This document shows positions 1-7,499 of a stretch of 20,179 nucleotides of DNA, piece by piece. Under the pieces are notes generated by a model, which was given only the letters and a program-made list of their open reading frames with translations, was not told the origin of the DNA and did not search any database. A program made the position numbers and the translations under genes. Within the stretch, counting starts at the first letter, position 1. Every line of letters starts with the position of its first letter. Source of the stretch: Halanaerobiales bacterium (lineage in GTDB: Bacteria > Bacillota_F > Halanaerobiia > DY22613). The stretch spans positions 1-20,179 of the forward strand of contig JAGMES010000080.1 of the NCBI GenBank assembly GCA_023128035.1, given 5' to 3'.

Positions 1-234
1 TAAAATTACAAATGGCTTCATAGAGGGGTTAAATAACAAGATAAAAGTCATCAAGCGAAATGGATATGGAATACCTAATTTTCACAATTTCAAGGGACGT
101 ATTTTCGTTACATTTTATGGTAATGGAGTACCATCAACAAAATAATACTTCCACATTCTATATATATATAGTAATTATAATGATGCAAATAGATTAACTA
201 AATATTTTAGTTTCACAACTATTAACGCAGACCC
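1..234 (+). mobile_element. Right end of an ISL3-type insertion sequence
   Basis: The transposase tail is followed by about 90 non-coding bases ending near CACAACTATTAACGCAGACC (214-233). Read on the other strand this is GGGTCTGCGTTAATAGTTGTG, which resembles the general form of ISL3-group terminal inverted repeats (GGnTCTnnGnTAAnTAGTnGTG). I therefore place the element boundary at about 234. ISL3 elements usually make an 8-bp target duplication. It cannot be tested here because the left end is outside the window. The exact boundary is an inference. Confidence 0.55.
2..145 (+). CDS. ISL3-family transposase, C-terminal fragment (cut by window edge)
   Basis: The open frame enters from the left edge and ends with TAA at 143-145, leaving 47 residues. 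The fragment contains NGFIEGLNNKIKVIKRNGYG followed by IPNFHNFKGRIF. The N-G-x-x-E-G-x-N-N-K-I-K-x-I-K-R pattern with a following F-x-x-R-I is typical of the C-terminal end of DDE transposases of the ISL3 (IS204/IS1001/IS1165) group, where the Glu is the last acidic residue of the DDE triad. In this family the enzyme cuts and rejoins the ends of its element. The frame closes normally, so the C-terminus looks intact; whether the rest is intact lies outside the window. Family assignment is from motif recognition. Confidence 0.85.
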   Translation, partial: KITNGFIEGLNNKIKVIKRNGYGIPNFHNFKGRIFVTFYGNGVPSTK

Positions 235-374
235 ATTATTCTCTATTTTAATTGTGTTTAAATGTGGGAAATATTTGATGCTTACTTATAAACTATTTTT
301 AGATAGCATCTCAAAGTATCGTTCAAATTGAATATATATCTTTAATCAATTCGGTATTTTTGCATGTAAACATG

Positions 375-1091
375 CTAAAACATATGAGGTTTTAACATGT
401 CTACAAGTTCGTAAACTTTTGTGGCAGGTGCCATTTTTGAAGATGGTTGTCCCCCTGTTTCCTTAGATAAACGTTTTGCATTATCTATAGCATCATCTAA
501 ATTTCCGTATTTAATTAATATTTCAAATATATCTTTGTTATTTTTTTTGTATTCTATCAAATTATTGTCCTTAAATATCTTATTTAATTTCTCCTTATAC
601 ATATCTCGATGGATATCTGAATTATAATAATTGAAGTGTAATAAAAACCACAGTTCAATACATTGATTTGACCATGCTACATGCCATTTTGTAAAATCAT
701 TATCATTATCATTTAATGCCTTGACTGAATGCGCAGTATTATCAAAATTATCTCGTGGAAAATCATCTAAATCATAAACTAACCATATATATTCATATTC
801 TCGGTTTTCCTTTTTTTCCTTTTTAACAATACCTTTAGCATAATCAAGCAAAGATAAAGTATTTCTACCAGTACCTTCTATCGTTAATGTAACATTAATT
901 CGATCATTCATTCTCCTATTATATTTGTTTTCTATTCTTTTTTTAATTCCCTCAAAATAATTAGGTTCTGTTTTTGTTCCTTCACAAATAATAAGATATC
1001 TCTCTGGATGTGCAAGTCTTGAACCTTCTTTTCTTTCTTTCTTTTTCATTCTCCGCTTTAATTCGTCTCTTTTAAGAGGTTTCTTACTCAT
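375..1091 (-). CDS. RloB/AbiLii-like Toprim-fold protein of a two-gene defence system
   Basis: This 238-residue protein starts with a very basic stretch (residues 1-25, rich in K/R/E), then carries RYLIICEGTKTEPNYFEG at 31-48 and YDLDDFP at 106-112. The Glu of ICEG (E37) and the D-x-D-D cluster (D107, D109, D110) are the metal-binding signature of the Toprim-like fold seen in the RloB family; SNQCIELWFLLHF (141-153) is another conserved RloB block. The start overlaps the end of the upstream ATPase gene by 8 nt (ATGAGTAA), so the two are translationally coupled. In known systems such pairs (RloA/RloB; AbiLi/AbiLii of lactococci) act together against phage, with the Toprim-like subunit the presumed nuclease. 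Nuclease activity here is inferred from motifs, not shown. A GCATGT/ACATGC inverted repeat at 362-375 overlaps the stop codon. Confidence 0.85.
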   Translation of the reverse strand: MSKKPLKRDELKRRMKKKERKEGSRLAHPERYLIICEGTKTEPNYFEGIKKRIENKYNRRMNDRINVTLTIEGTGRNTLSLLDYAKGIVKKEKKENREYEYIWLVYDLDDFPRDNFDNTAHSVKALNDNDNDFTKWHVAWSNQCIELWFLLHFNYYNSDIHRDMYKEKLNKIFKDNNLIEYKKNNKDIFEILIKYGNLDDAIDNAKRLSKETGGQPSSKMAPATKVYELVDMLKPHMF

Positions 1092-2307
1092 TTAATAAGA
1101 CCTCCCAATTAATAATACTTTGGAAATATGGATCTGCACCATATCTGCCCTCAAAATATTGTTTATCAAATCGGGCATTCTTTCTGATTAACTCACCTTT
1201 TTCATCCCTTAATTCAATCAATGAATACAAATCAGAAACATCATTTTTATTTTTTGCAACAAACCATATTTCATCGCGTCTAAATAAATCATTTTTCATT
1301 GTAGTTAAATCATGAGATGTAATTATTAATTGTGCTTTTGATTTGTTAATTTTAGAATTCTTAAATAATTTAATAATATATCTTAATAGCTTTGGGTGTA
1401 ATTTCGCATCAAGCTCATCAATAATCAACAGTTTGCCATTCATAACAACATCTAAAACTTTAGGCAATAAGCTTAATATCTTGATAGTTCCACTAGATTC
1501 ATCAAAAAAATTTAATGGATATTTTTTTCCTTCTCGAATACGAATTGTAATAATATCTTCTATCTTTTCTCTTTCATCTTTTTTTATTTCTATATCATTT
1601 ATATCAATATCCATTTCATTTAATGCAGATATAATAAGCTCCATGACCTCTTTTTCTTTAGGAAAAAAGACGAAACTCTCCTCAAAAGATGTTCCATAAT
1701 GACTATATTCACACTTACTAAACCATTCTATTACTTCATTTATAATAGGTATACTATAGTTAATTTTTAAAAAAGATAAATATGGCATTTTTAACGAAAT
1801 TTCTGTTTTTGAAACAGATTTAAGCAATTTCCCATTAACTATTTCATTTTCATTTCTATAAAAAAGTTCACTATCCCTTTTTTCTCCTATGTTAGTCTTG
1901 TATAAACTTTCATTTACAATTTTATCATCTAAAAAGCTAATATAATAATTAAATTCTTTATTATTATATCTGAATATAATATGGAATTCTACTGGTTCAT
2001 CTTTAGATAGATCATCTAACATAAAAGGGACTGTAGTGTTTTGCATAATATTTTCTTTATTTTCAGTATTTTCAAACATAACTATAGGAAACATAATTTT
2101 ACTAATTAAATGCCATATTGCTTCAAGAACGGTAGATTTACCACTTCCATTTGGTCCATATATAGATGCAACCGATATAAACCGTTCTCCATCTTTTTCG
2201 TCTTTAAGGATAGTTTCCTCTAGCTCTGTAATAGAAGCTGCTTGCATATCAAGAGTAGTTTCATCTCTAAAACACTTAAAATTTTTAAATGTAAATTGGG
2301 AAAGCAT
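1084..2307 (-). CDS. RloA/AbiLi-like AAA ATPase of the defence pair
   Basis: From the ATG at 2307 the protein has 407 residues and begins MLSQFTFKNFKCFRDET, the usual opening of SMC/OLD-like AAA ATPases. Walker A is GPNGSGKST (about 51-59), Walker B is LLIIDELDAKLHP (about 293-305), and TSHD at 330-333 holds the switch His. DESSGTIKIL fits the signature region. The frame is open 18 codons further upstream, but AGGAGG at 2317-2322 lies 9 nt before the 2307 ATG, and the promoter at 2353-2381 would start the transcript near 2346, so the shorter form is preferred. It is the first gene of the pair, with the RloB-like gene overlapping its stop. By family knowledge the ATPase would sense infection or regulate the Toprim partner; the trigger is unknown. 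AT content is higher than in the housekeeping genes to the right, which fits horizontal acquisition. Confidence 0.85.
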   Translation of the reverse strand: MLSQFTFKNFKCFRDETTLDMQAASITELEETILKDEKDGERFISVASIYGPNGSGKSTVLEAIWHLISKIMFPIVMFENTENKENIMQNTTVPFMLDDLSKDEPVEFHIIFRYNNKEFNYYISFLDDKIVNESLYKTNIGEKRDSELFYRNENEIVNGKLLKSVSKTEISLKMPYLSFLKINYSIPIINEVIEWFSKCEYSHYGTSFEESFVFFPKEKEVMELIISALNEMDIDINDIEIKKDEREKIEDIITIRIREGKKYPLNFFDESSGTIKILSLLPKVLDVVMNGKLLIIDELDAKLHPKLLRYIIKLFKNSKINKSKAQLIITSHDLTTMKNDLFRRDEIWFVAKNKNDVSDLYSLIELRDEKGELIRKNARFDKQYFEGRYGADPYFQSIINWEVLLNE

Positions 2308-2352
2308 AATGTAAAACCTCCTCGCGAATAAAAAATTCATACCAATATATAT

Positions 2353-2381
2353 AGTATACAAAATTTCAATAAAATATGCAA
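2353..2381 (-). promoter_or_regulatory. Sigma-A-type promoter of the RloA-RloB-like operon
   Basis: On the minus strand the sequence has TTGCAT (2376-2381), a 17-nt spacer and TATACT (2353-2358), matching -35 and -10 hexamers at 4/6 and 5/6. The predicted start near 2346 leaves a leader of about 40 nt with AGGAGG correctly placed before the 2307 ATG. No operator-like repeat is seen next to it. Confidence 0.65.
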
Positions 2382-2550
2382 GTCTAAGAATTTTTTTTTC
2401 GCAATTTCCATTTGATTTGTGTAATGTTTCTTAGCATGATGAATAGTGATAAATTTTAAAAATTTAGTTGGGCCTATTTTTGCCCATTTCCTTTACGACC
2501 AACGATAACTTCAAAGATATTCTGGTTAAGATGTTCTTCCTTACAAAGAA

Positions 2551-2580
2551 ATAGCCCTAGCAAAAAACGATAGGGGCTAA
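2551..2580 (-). terminator. Possible terminator downstream of rlmH
   Basis: TAGCCCTA (2552-2559) and TAGGGGCTA (2571-2579) form a hairpin with one bulged base and a loop of about 11 nt. On the minus strand it lies about 55 nt after the rlmH stop and is followed by a weak T-containing run (ATTTCTTTG). On the plus strand it is followed by a 7-T run a few bases away, so it may work in both directions. The rest of 2362-2633 shows only a 17-nt AT palindrome at 2450-2466 and no convincing gene. Confidence 0.4.
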
Positions 2581-2633
2581 GATATCTTTTTTTCGATTTA
2601 CTTGTCTATCCAGCTTTCTTCAAAAAATAAGCA

Positions 2634-3113
2634 TTACAGATGATAAGGTTCACCTTTCATTATCCTAAATGCCCGATAAATTTGCTCTAACAAAATCATC
2701 CTAATCATTTGATGTGTAAAAGTCATCTTAGAAAAAGAGAGTCGAAAATTCGCCACATCGTTCACCTTCTTATGAAGCCCAACAGCGCCACCAATCACAA
2801 AAGTAATCTCACTCTTCCCTTGTACCATCAAATTTTCCATCTTCTCTGCCAAATCTTCAGAACTTATCTGCTTACCCTTCACATCCAACACTATCACATA
2901 TGAATTACCAGGGATTCGTTTCAAAATCTTATCTGCTTCTCTCTCTTTTATAATTTCTAAATCAGCTTCACTTGGATTTGAAGGAATTTTTTCATCATTT
3001 ACCTCAATAATATTAACCTTTGCATATCGTGTTAAACGCTTTAAAAATTCATCAATTCCAGCACGTAAAAACTTTTCTTTGATTTTACCCGCACCCACAA
3101 TATTTATTTTCAT
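2634..3113 (-). CDS. rlmH: 23S rRNA (pseudouridine1915-N3)-methyltransferase RlmH
   Basis: RlmH is a small SPOUT-fold enzyme that methylates N3 of pseudouridine 1915 in helix 69 of 23S rRNA, using SAM, as a dimer on assembled 70S ribosomes. The 159-residue product (the usual length) has the N-terminal MKINIVGAGKIKEKF, the SAM-binding knot piece FVIGGAVGLHKKV (about 105-117) and the family's C-terminal signature THQMIRMILLEQIYRAF ending in GEPYHL. The frame extends three codons up to a GTG at 3122, but GGAG sits 8 nt before the ATG at 3113, so I start there. It lies 51 nt downstream of the permease gene with no terminator between, so the two may be co-transcribed. Nearness to walJ recalls the walJ-htrA-rlmH end of the Wal cluster of other Bacillota. 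Confidence 0.96.
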   Translation of the reverse strand: MKINIVGAGKIKEKFLRAGIDEFLKRLTRYAKVNIIEVNDEKIPSNPSEADLEIIKEREADKILKRIPGNSYVIVLDVKGKQISSEDLAEKMENLMVQGKSEITFVIGGAVGLHKKVNDVANFRLSFSKMTFTHQMIRMILLEQIYRAFRIMKGEPYHL

Positions 3114-3164
3114 TCTACTCACTCCAATTTAACTATATTTCCACAACAACTTGATTATATCATA

Positions 3165-4562
3165 TTACATCATATATATCCCAACAACTGTCGCCACAAT
3201 CAATCCTATAATAACCGGTATGAAATTCTTTCGTGCCAGTTCCATTGGTGAAACCCCAGCAACTCCTGCAGTAGCAACAAGACCAAAAGCCCACGCAGTC
3301 ATTGTTCCACCACCAACCCAGATTGTTCCCATCTGTCCGATAGCAGCAAGAGCAGCAATATTAACTCCCATTGAACTACCCAATGCTTTTGCCAAGGCAC
3401 CTATCAGCGGAAGACTGGAAAATCCAGAGCCATCCAACCCTGTAATCATTCCGATTATTAACAGTCCAAAAGCTACCGAAACTTTAGATAAAGGTATAAC
3501 TTGGGATAAGGCTTGACCTAAATCAAAAAGAAATCCAGGGGCATTTTGATCTAAGATTAGTTTTGCACTTTCTGGAGAACCCAAAAAAAAGAAACCCGCT
3601 ATAGGAATGATTGTAGAAAAAATCTTCATCGCATAAAGAAAACCTTGTTTAAAGAAATCTCCCAACTCCTCCAACGCTTTATTACCGCTTTGGATTACAG
3701 AGATTAAAATCAGAAAAAGAACCGCAATCCCACCTAAAAATGCCGTAGATCCTTCTCCTTTAATACCCAATAGGATCATTGAAATAATACCACCTAAAAA
3801 TACGATAGGAACTGCCTTTGCAATAAAACTAGCACCACTACTATAATCTCCCAACTCTTCATTCGTTTTTTTCTGAATCATTATATTATTATCCAAAGAG
3901 ATATCTTTTCGAACCATAAAATAAGCTATTAACATTGCTATTCCCCCTGTGACCAAAGACAAAATGCCACCCATCCTTACCATTTCAGAAATATCTATTC
4001 CAGCAGCACCTGAAGTGATCGCTGGTGCACCTTGAATCACAATATCCCCTGATAAGGCCATGCCATGTCCGAGAATATTTACTGACATTGCTGCTGCCAT
4101 TGCAGGTAAACCAGATTTAATAGCGATGGGTATCAAAATAGTTCCGATCAGAGCAGTTGCAGGGGTAGGCCAAAAAAAGAGAGCACTTACATACATAATT
4201 AAACCTAAAACAAAAAAAGAAATCGTTGGCTTTCTTAATATTCTTTTAAAAGGAGACATCATCAAATAATCAGCCCCCATTTTCTCCATCGCCTTTAACA
4301 TACCAACCATCAAAGCAATGATCAACATGATATCAAATAAATCTTTCCCAGCAATAAGAAAAGCTCTAAATACAGTCTGTACTCCTCCGATTAAAGACCG
4401 TGTATAGACCAAACCAATTAAAAAAATTCCTAAAGTCGTAATCAGGATAACACTCCGTTTTTTCATCATTACTATAACCACAATAACTACAATTATTAGA
4501 TAAAGCCAATGTGCTGAAGTCATTACTCCAAATTTCCCCCTCTCAAACATAACCTTCTTCAC
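3165..4562 (-). CDS. IT-superfamily permease (GntP/CitM-like), substrate unknown
   Basis: This 465-residue, strongly hydrophobic protein has roughly 11-12 predicted membrane segments (first at about 19-33, last at about 443-463), split by a polar loop near 215-240 (VRKDISLDNNIMIQKKTNEE). The block PTPATALIGTILIPIA (132-147) followed by NILGHGMALSGDIVIQGAPA (162-181) looks like the re-entrant substrate-binding region of the ion-transporter superfamily of carboxylate and gluconate permeases. A second glycine-rich block near 375-435 suggests two related halves. It is an inner-membrane secondary transporter, probably for an organic anion with H+ or Na+, but I cannot name the substrate. The GTG at 4562 has poor SD support; the ATG of residue 14 (4523) is a reasonable alternative start. 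It sits between walJ and rlmH, where other Bacillota often carry htrA. Confidence 0.75.
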   Translation of the reverse strand: MKKVMFERGKFGVMTSAHWLYLIIVVIVVIVMMKKRSVILITTLGIFLIGLVYTRSLIGGVQTVFRAFLIAGKDLFDIMLIIALMVGMLKAMEKMGADYLMMSPFKRILRKPTISFFVLGLIMYVSALFFWPTPATALIGTILIPIAIKSGLPAMAAAMSVNILGHGMALSGDIVIQGAPAITSGAAGIDISEMVRMGGILSLVTGGIAMLIAYFMVRKDISLDNNIMIQKKTNEELGDYSSGASFIAKAVPIVFLGGIISMILLGIKGEGSTAFLGGIAVLFLILISVIQSGNKALEELGDFFKQGFLYAMKIFSTIIPIAGFFFLGSPESAKLILDQNAPGFLFDLGQALSQVIPLSKVSVAFGLLIIGMITGLDGSGFSSLPLIGALAKALGSSMGVNIAALAAIGQMGTIWVGGGTMTAWAFGLVATAGVAGVSPMELARKNFIPVIIGLIVATVVGIYMM

Positions 4563-4610
4563 ATTAACTATTTTCCCAAAAAACTAGTTCAATATGCCAT
4601 TGTTGGAATG

Positions 4611-4673
4611 AAAAAACCCCCGCAGATTTCTCAAAAGTTTAGCACATGTACGCACTAGAAAATCTGCTGGGGG
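4611..4673 (-). terminator. Rho-independent terminator after walJ
   Basis: CCCCCGCAGATTTCT (4617-4631) and AGAAAATCTGCTGGGGG (4657-4673) pair with two small bulges around a loop of about 25 nt. On the minus strand the stem is followed directly by TTTTTT (4611-4616). It begins 12 nt after the walJ stop and separates walJ from the permease-rlmH unit. Confidence 0.85.
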
Positions 4674-4685
4674 AGATTATTTCTC

Positions 4686-5486
4686 TTATCCAATTTTAAA
4701 TAATTCTGTAGGCCGATCACGGAATGTTAATTCTAATCTTACATCTTTATTTAAAACCAACCCGTTTTCTTCAACAGTATTTTTTACTGTCAAATATGCT
4801 AGGTCAGGAAAATTATTCTCTTTACTTAGATGGGCTAAATATATGCAGGGAGAACAATGTTCAGCTAGCTTAACCACGCAATCACCTGTATCATCATTAG
4901 ATAAATGTCCAACCTCACTCATAACCCTCTTTTTTAAACTCCATGGGTATCTGCCGTATTTCAACATTTCTAAATCATGATTTGATTCCAATATTACATG
5001 CTTTACTCCTTTTAAAGCGTAAAGAACCTCCTCTGTAACATACCCCATATCTGTTGCAATTCCGATTTGTTCCTTTCCTACACTGATTACATAACCTACT
5101 GGCTCTGCAGCATCATGTGGTATAGAAAAAGGTTCAATATCAACCATACCAAGAGAAAAAGCCTTTTTGACTATCTGGCAGTTTTCTTCTTTAAGTTTCC
5201 CAAATTTTGTTTGAGCAGCATTCCAAGTTCCTTCTGTTGCAAATATAGGAATATCATATCTTCTGGATAAAATACCTGCTCCACGAATATGATCAACATG
5301 TTCATGAGTTATCAAAATTGCATCAATCTCTTCTCCACTTACACCTACCTGTCCTAATAATCCAGAGATTCCTTTTCCACTTAATCCAGCGTCAATCAGT
5401 ATCTTATGCTGATCTGTTTTGATCAGAATCGAATTTCCAGAACTCCCACTTGCGAGTATAGAAATTTGCAATGAAATCTTCATCAT
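4686..5486 (-). CDS. walJ: WalJ/YycJ-type metallo-beta-lactamase-fold hydrolase
   Basis: The 266-residue protein (B. subtilis WalJ has a similar length) opens with ISILASGSSGNSILI, the family hallmark, then has ILIDAGLSGKGI and the metal-binding THEHVDH (about 60-66). Further metal-ligand candidates are HD in ESNHDLEML and H in EVGHLSND; AHLSKENN lies near the C-terminus. WalJ-type proteins are cytoplasmic dinuclear-metal phosphodiesterase-like enzymes linked genetically to the WalRK cell-wall regulon and to DNA repair and replication; the substrate is not settled. The frame is open to an ATG at 5510, but that has no SD. AAGGGG lies immediately before the paired ATG-ATG at 5486, an unusually short spacing, so the exact start is uncertain, although the conserved domain begins just after it. 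It is divergent from cheB. Confidence 0.92.
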   Translation of the reverse strand: MMKISLQISILASGSSGNSILIKTDQHKILIDAGLSGKGISGLLGQVGVSGEEIDAILITHEHVDHIRGAGILSRRYDIPIFATEGTWNAAQTKFGKLKEENCQIVKKAFSLGMVDIEPFSIPHDAAEPVGYVISVGKEQIGIATDMGYVTEEVLYALKGVKHVILESNHDLEMLKYGRYPWSLKKRVMSEVGHLSNDDTGDCVVKLAEHCSPCIYLAHLSKENNFPDLAYLTVKNTVEENGLVLNKDVRLELTFRDRPTELFKIG

Positions 5487-5539
5487 CCCCTTAAAAATAT
5501 AATACAACATTTATAATATTAGTGAACTAAAGTTTTTTT

Positions 5540-5587
5540 CCTGCCTAAAAGACTGAAAAATTTCGAAAATCTCTTGTCTTAAGCAGG
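5540..5587. repeat. Inverted repeat between divergent walJ and cheB
   Basis: CCTGCCTAAAAGAC (5540-5553) faces GTCTTAAGCAGG (5576-5587), pairing with one mismatch and bulges, around an inner TTTCGAAA palindrome at 5561-5568. It lies in the 162-nt gap that must hold both divergent promoters. It is not followed by a proper T-run in either direction, so it looks more like an operator or leader structure than a terminator. I could not identify a confident -35/-10 pair for cheB. Confidence 0.5.
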
Positions 5588-5648
5588 ATTTATACACTTT
5601 TTGCACGAATTTTTGTAAGATAACCTTTTTCTAGGGAGGTAGGGAAAG

Positions 5649-6707
5649 ATGCAAAACCCAATAAAAGTGCTAGTAACGGATGACTCAGCTTTCATGCGTC
5701 AAGTTATCTCTGATTTAGTTAACTCTAACCCCAGATTACAAGTAATAGCCACTGCTCGAAATGGCGAAAATGCCTTAGAATTAATAAAAAAATTGAATCC
5801 AGATGTTATTACTTTAGATGTAGAAATGCCCAAATTAAATGGTTTTGAAACACTAAAAAAAATTATGTCAGAATCACCCAAACCTGTAGTAATGATCAGT
5901 CATCTTACTCAAGAGGGAGCAACAACTACATTTAATTGTTTAGATGCAGGAGCAATGGATTTTATTCCTAAGCCCTCAGGATCCATCTCGTTAGACTTTG
6001 CAAAAGTTGCTCAAGACCTTAGTGAAAAGTTAATTATCGCTTATGAAAACTTTCGTCCTAGTATTCTGAGCCTTTCAACATCCAGGCGGAAACGCTCTAA
6101 AATTTCAATTCCAACTTCTACTTTTTCTGAAGGAAAAAAAGATATGGTTGTTGCTTTAGGCACATCTTCAGGTGGACCTAGAGCGTTGAAAGAAGTTATT
6201 CCTATGCTTCCTGCCAATTTTCCTGCAGGAATGATTGTAGTCCAGCATATGCCACCTGGATTTACTAAATCTTTGGCTGACAGACTAAATAGTGAATCAA
6301 AAATCAGAGTAAAAGAAGCTGAAGAAGGTGATCGGATTGAGCCAGGTCTGGCTTTAATTGCACCAGGTAATTACCATCTAGAAATTGAAAAAGGCGGTAT
6401 TGTACGCTTAAATCAAAAACCTTCATTATGGGGAGTACGCCCTTGTGTAGATTATATGATGCAAACAATTGCTCCTCTTTATAAAGACCAAGTTATAGGT
6501 GTTATTCTAACTGGAATGGGTCGAGATGGAGCAGACGGCATGGCAGCTATTAAGCAACATGGAGGACAAACAATAGTTCAAGATAAAGAAACTTGTCTAG
6601 TTTATGGTATGCCTAGAGCTGCAGTTGATAGGGGATTAGCAGATCATATTCTCCCTCTACATGATGTTACTCATAAAATTGTACAATTATTAAATCGTAA
6701 TCGCTAA
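5649..6707 (+). CDS. cheB: Chemotaxis protein-glutamate methylesterase/deamidase CheB
   Basis: CheB removes methyl groups from, and deamidates, glutamines and glutamates of methyl-accepting chemoreceptors, resetting sensitivity; phosphorylation by CheA activates it. The 352 residues comprise a receiver domain (1-125) with acidic pocket D11/D12 and phospho-acceptor D57 (TLDVEMPKLNGF), a linker, and a catalytic domain (about 165-350). The Ser-His-Asp triad is visible as S173 in LGTSSGGPRAL, H200 in VVQHMPPGF and D293 in TGMGRDGADGM. The ATG follows GGGAGGT closely, so the start is secure. cheR follows after 15 nt with its own SD, forming an opposing methylation/demethylation pair. No receptor, CheA, CheW or CheY gene lies in the window, so the pair must serve an array encoded elsewhere. 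Confidence 0.97.
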   Translation: MQNPIKVLVTDDSAFMRQVISDLVNSNPRLQVIATARNGENALELIKKLNPDVITLDVEMPKLNGFETLKKIMSESPKPVVMISHLTQEGATTTFNCLDAGAMDFIPKPSGSISLDFAKVAQDLSEKLIIAYENFRPSILSLSTSRRKRSKISIPTSTFSEGKKDMVVALGTSSGGPRALKEVIPMLPANFPAGMIVVQHMPPGFTKSLADRLNSESKIRVKEAEEGDRIEPGLALIAPGNYHLEIEKGGIVRLNQKPSLWGVRPCVDYMMQTIAPLYKDQVIGVILTGMGRDGADGMAAIKQHGGQTIVQDKETCLVYGMPRAAVDRGLADHILPLHDVTHKIVQLLNRNR

Positions 6708-6722
6708 AGGAGCAGATCAATT

Positions 6723-7499
6723 ATGAAGAATTTTGATGAATTTCAGATTCAAGCTTCCAAAGTTCTAGGACTTGATCTTGGTAGTTACAAAATTAAACGA
6801 GTAGAACGACGTGTTGAAAGTTTAATGCGTCGACGCAATATTCCAGATTTCTCTACCTGTTTACAACTTCTAAAAAAAGATCAGCAGTTTAGAAATGATT
6901 TTCTTAATCATTTTACCATCAATACTTCTGAATTTTTCCGAAACCCAACTAATTTTATAACTCTACAAAATAAAATTTTTCCTGAACTTTTATCAAAAAA
7001 CAATCGAATTAAAATCTGGAGTGCTCCATGTTCAAACGGGTGCGAACCCTATTCATTGGCTATTATCCTCGACGAAATGGGGCTTAAGCCACATCAATTT
7101 GAAATTTTAGGTATAGATTTAGATCCAAATATTCTTCAAGCTGCAAAAAAAGGAGTTTATAATTCCGGCTCTTTAAAAAACGTAAATCCAGCAAGACTAA
7201 CTAAATATTTCACGAAAATCGGATCCGAAATGTATACTATCAATGATAAAATTAAGCAAATGATAACCTTTAATCAATTCGATATATTAAAAGGTAATTA
7301 TGTTAAAAATTGGGATTTGATACTTTGCAGAAATCTATTTATCTACTTTACTCAAGATGTAAAAGATACTCTTACTCATAAATTTGTAGAGGCTCTTAGC
7401 CCAAATGGAATTCTTTTTTTAGGTAATACCGAATTTATCTTTGAACCTGATAAATATAATTTACGCAAGGTAATTTCCAGCTTCTACGAAAAAGTTTAA
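6723..7499 (+). CDS. cheR: Chemotaxis protein-glutamate O-methyltransferase CheR
   Basis: CheR transfers methyl groups from SAM to glutamates of chemoreceptors, balancing CheB in adaptation. The 258-residue protein has the small helical N-terminal domain (about 1-75, including RRVESLMRRRN) and a Rossmann-like methyltransferase domain. Visible signatures are NTSEFFRNP, the SAM motif KIWSAPCSNGCEPYSLA (about 98-114), ILGIDLDPNIL, and DLILCRNLFIYF near 200-211. In the SAM motif the usual G-E-E-P-Y-S reads G-C-E-P-Y-S, so one acidic residue is a Cys; the second Glu is kept. AAAGGAG lies 11 nt before the ATG. No TPR or C-terminal pentapeptide-binding extension is seen, so it is the plain short form. 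The 3' end overlaps an unusual set of inverted repeats. Confidence 0.96.
   Translation: MKNFDEFQIQASKVLGLDLGSYKIKRVERRVESLMRRRNIPDFSTCLQLLKKDQQFRNDFLNHFTINTSEFFRNPTNFITLQNKIFPELLSKNNRIKIWSAPCSNGCEPYSLAIILDEMGLKPHQFEILGIDLDPNILQAAKKGVYNSGSLKNVNPARLTKYFTKIGSEMYTINDKIKQMITFNQFDILKGNYVKNWDLILCRNLFIYFTQDVKDTLTHKFVEALSPNGILFLGNTEFIFEPDKYNLRKVISSFYEKV

Noticed and set aside
362..375. GCATGT-AA-ACATGC as terminator of the RloB-like gene.
   Set aside because: The stem is only 6 bp, overlaps the stop codon, and is followed on the minus strand by A residues rather than T.
2450..2466. TAAATTTT-A-AAAATTTA palindrome.
   Set aside because: Short and purely A/T; expected by chance in such AT-rich DNA, and away from any promoter.
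2474..2605. Minus-strand open frame of about 43 codons ending KEEHLNQNIFEVIVGRKG and a few more residues.
   Set aside because: It has no start codon or ribosome binding site, overlaps a hairpin, and I recognise no family; it may be a gene remnant but cannot be supported.
5576..5610. Possible sigma-54 or motility-sigma promoter before cheB (ACTTTTTGCAC, TAAGATAA).
   Set aside because: GG and GC elements have the wrong spacing and the motility-sigma consensus is not met.
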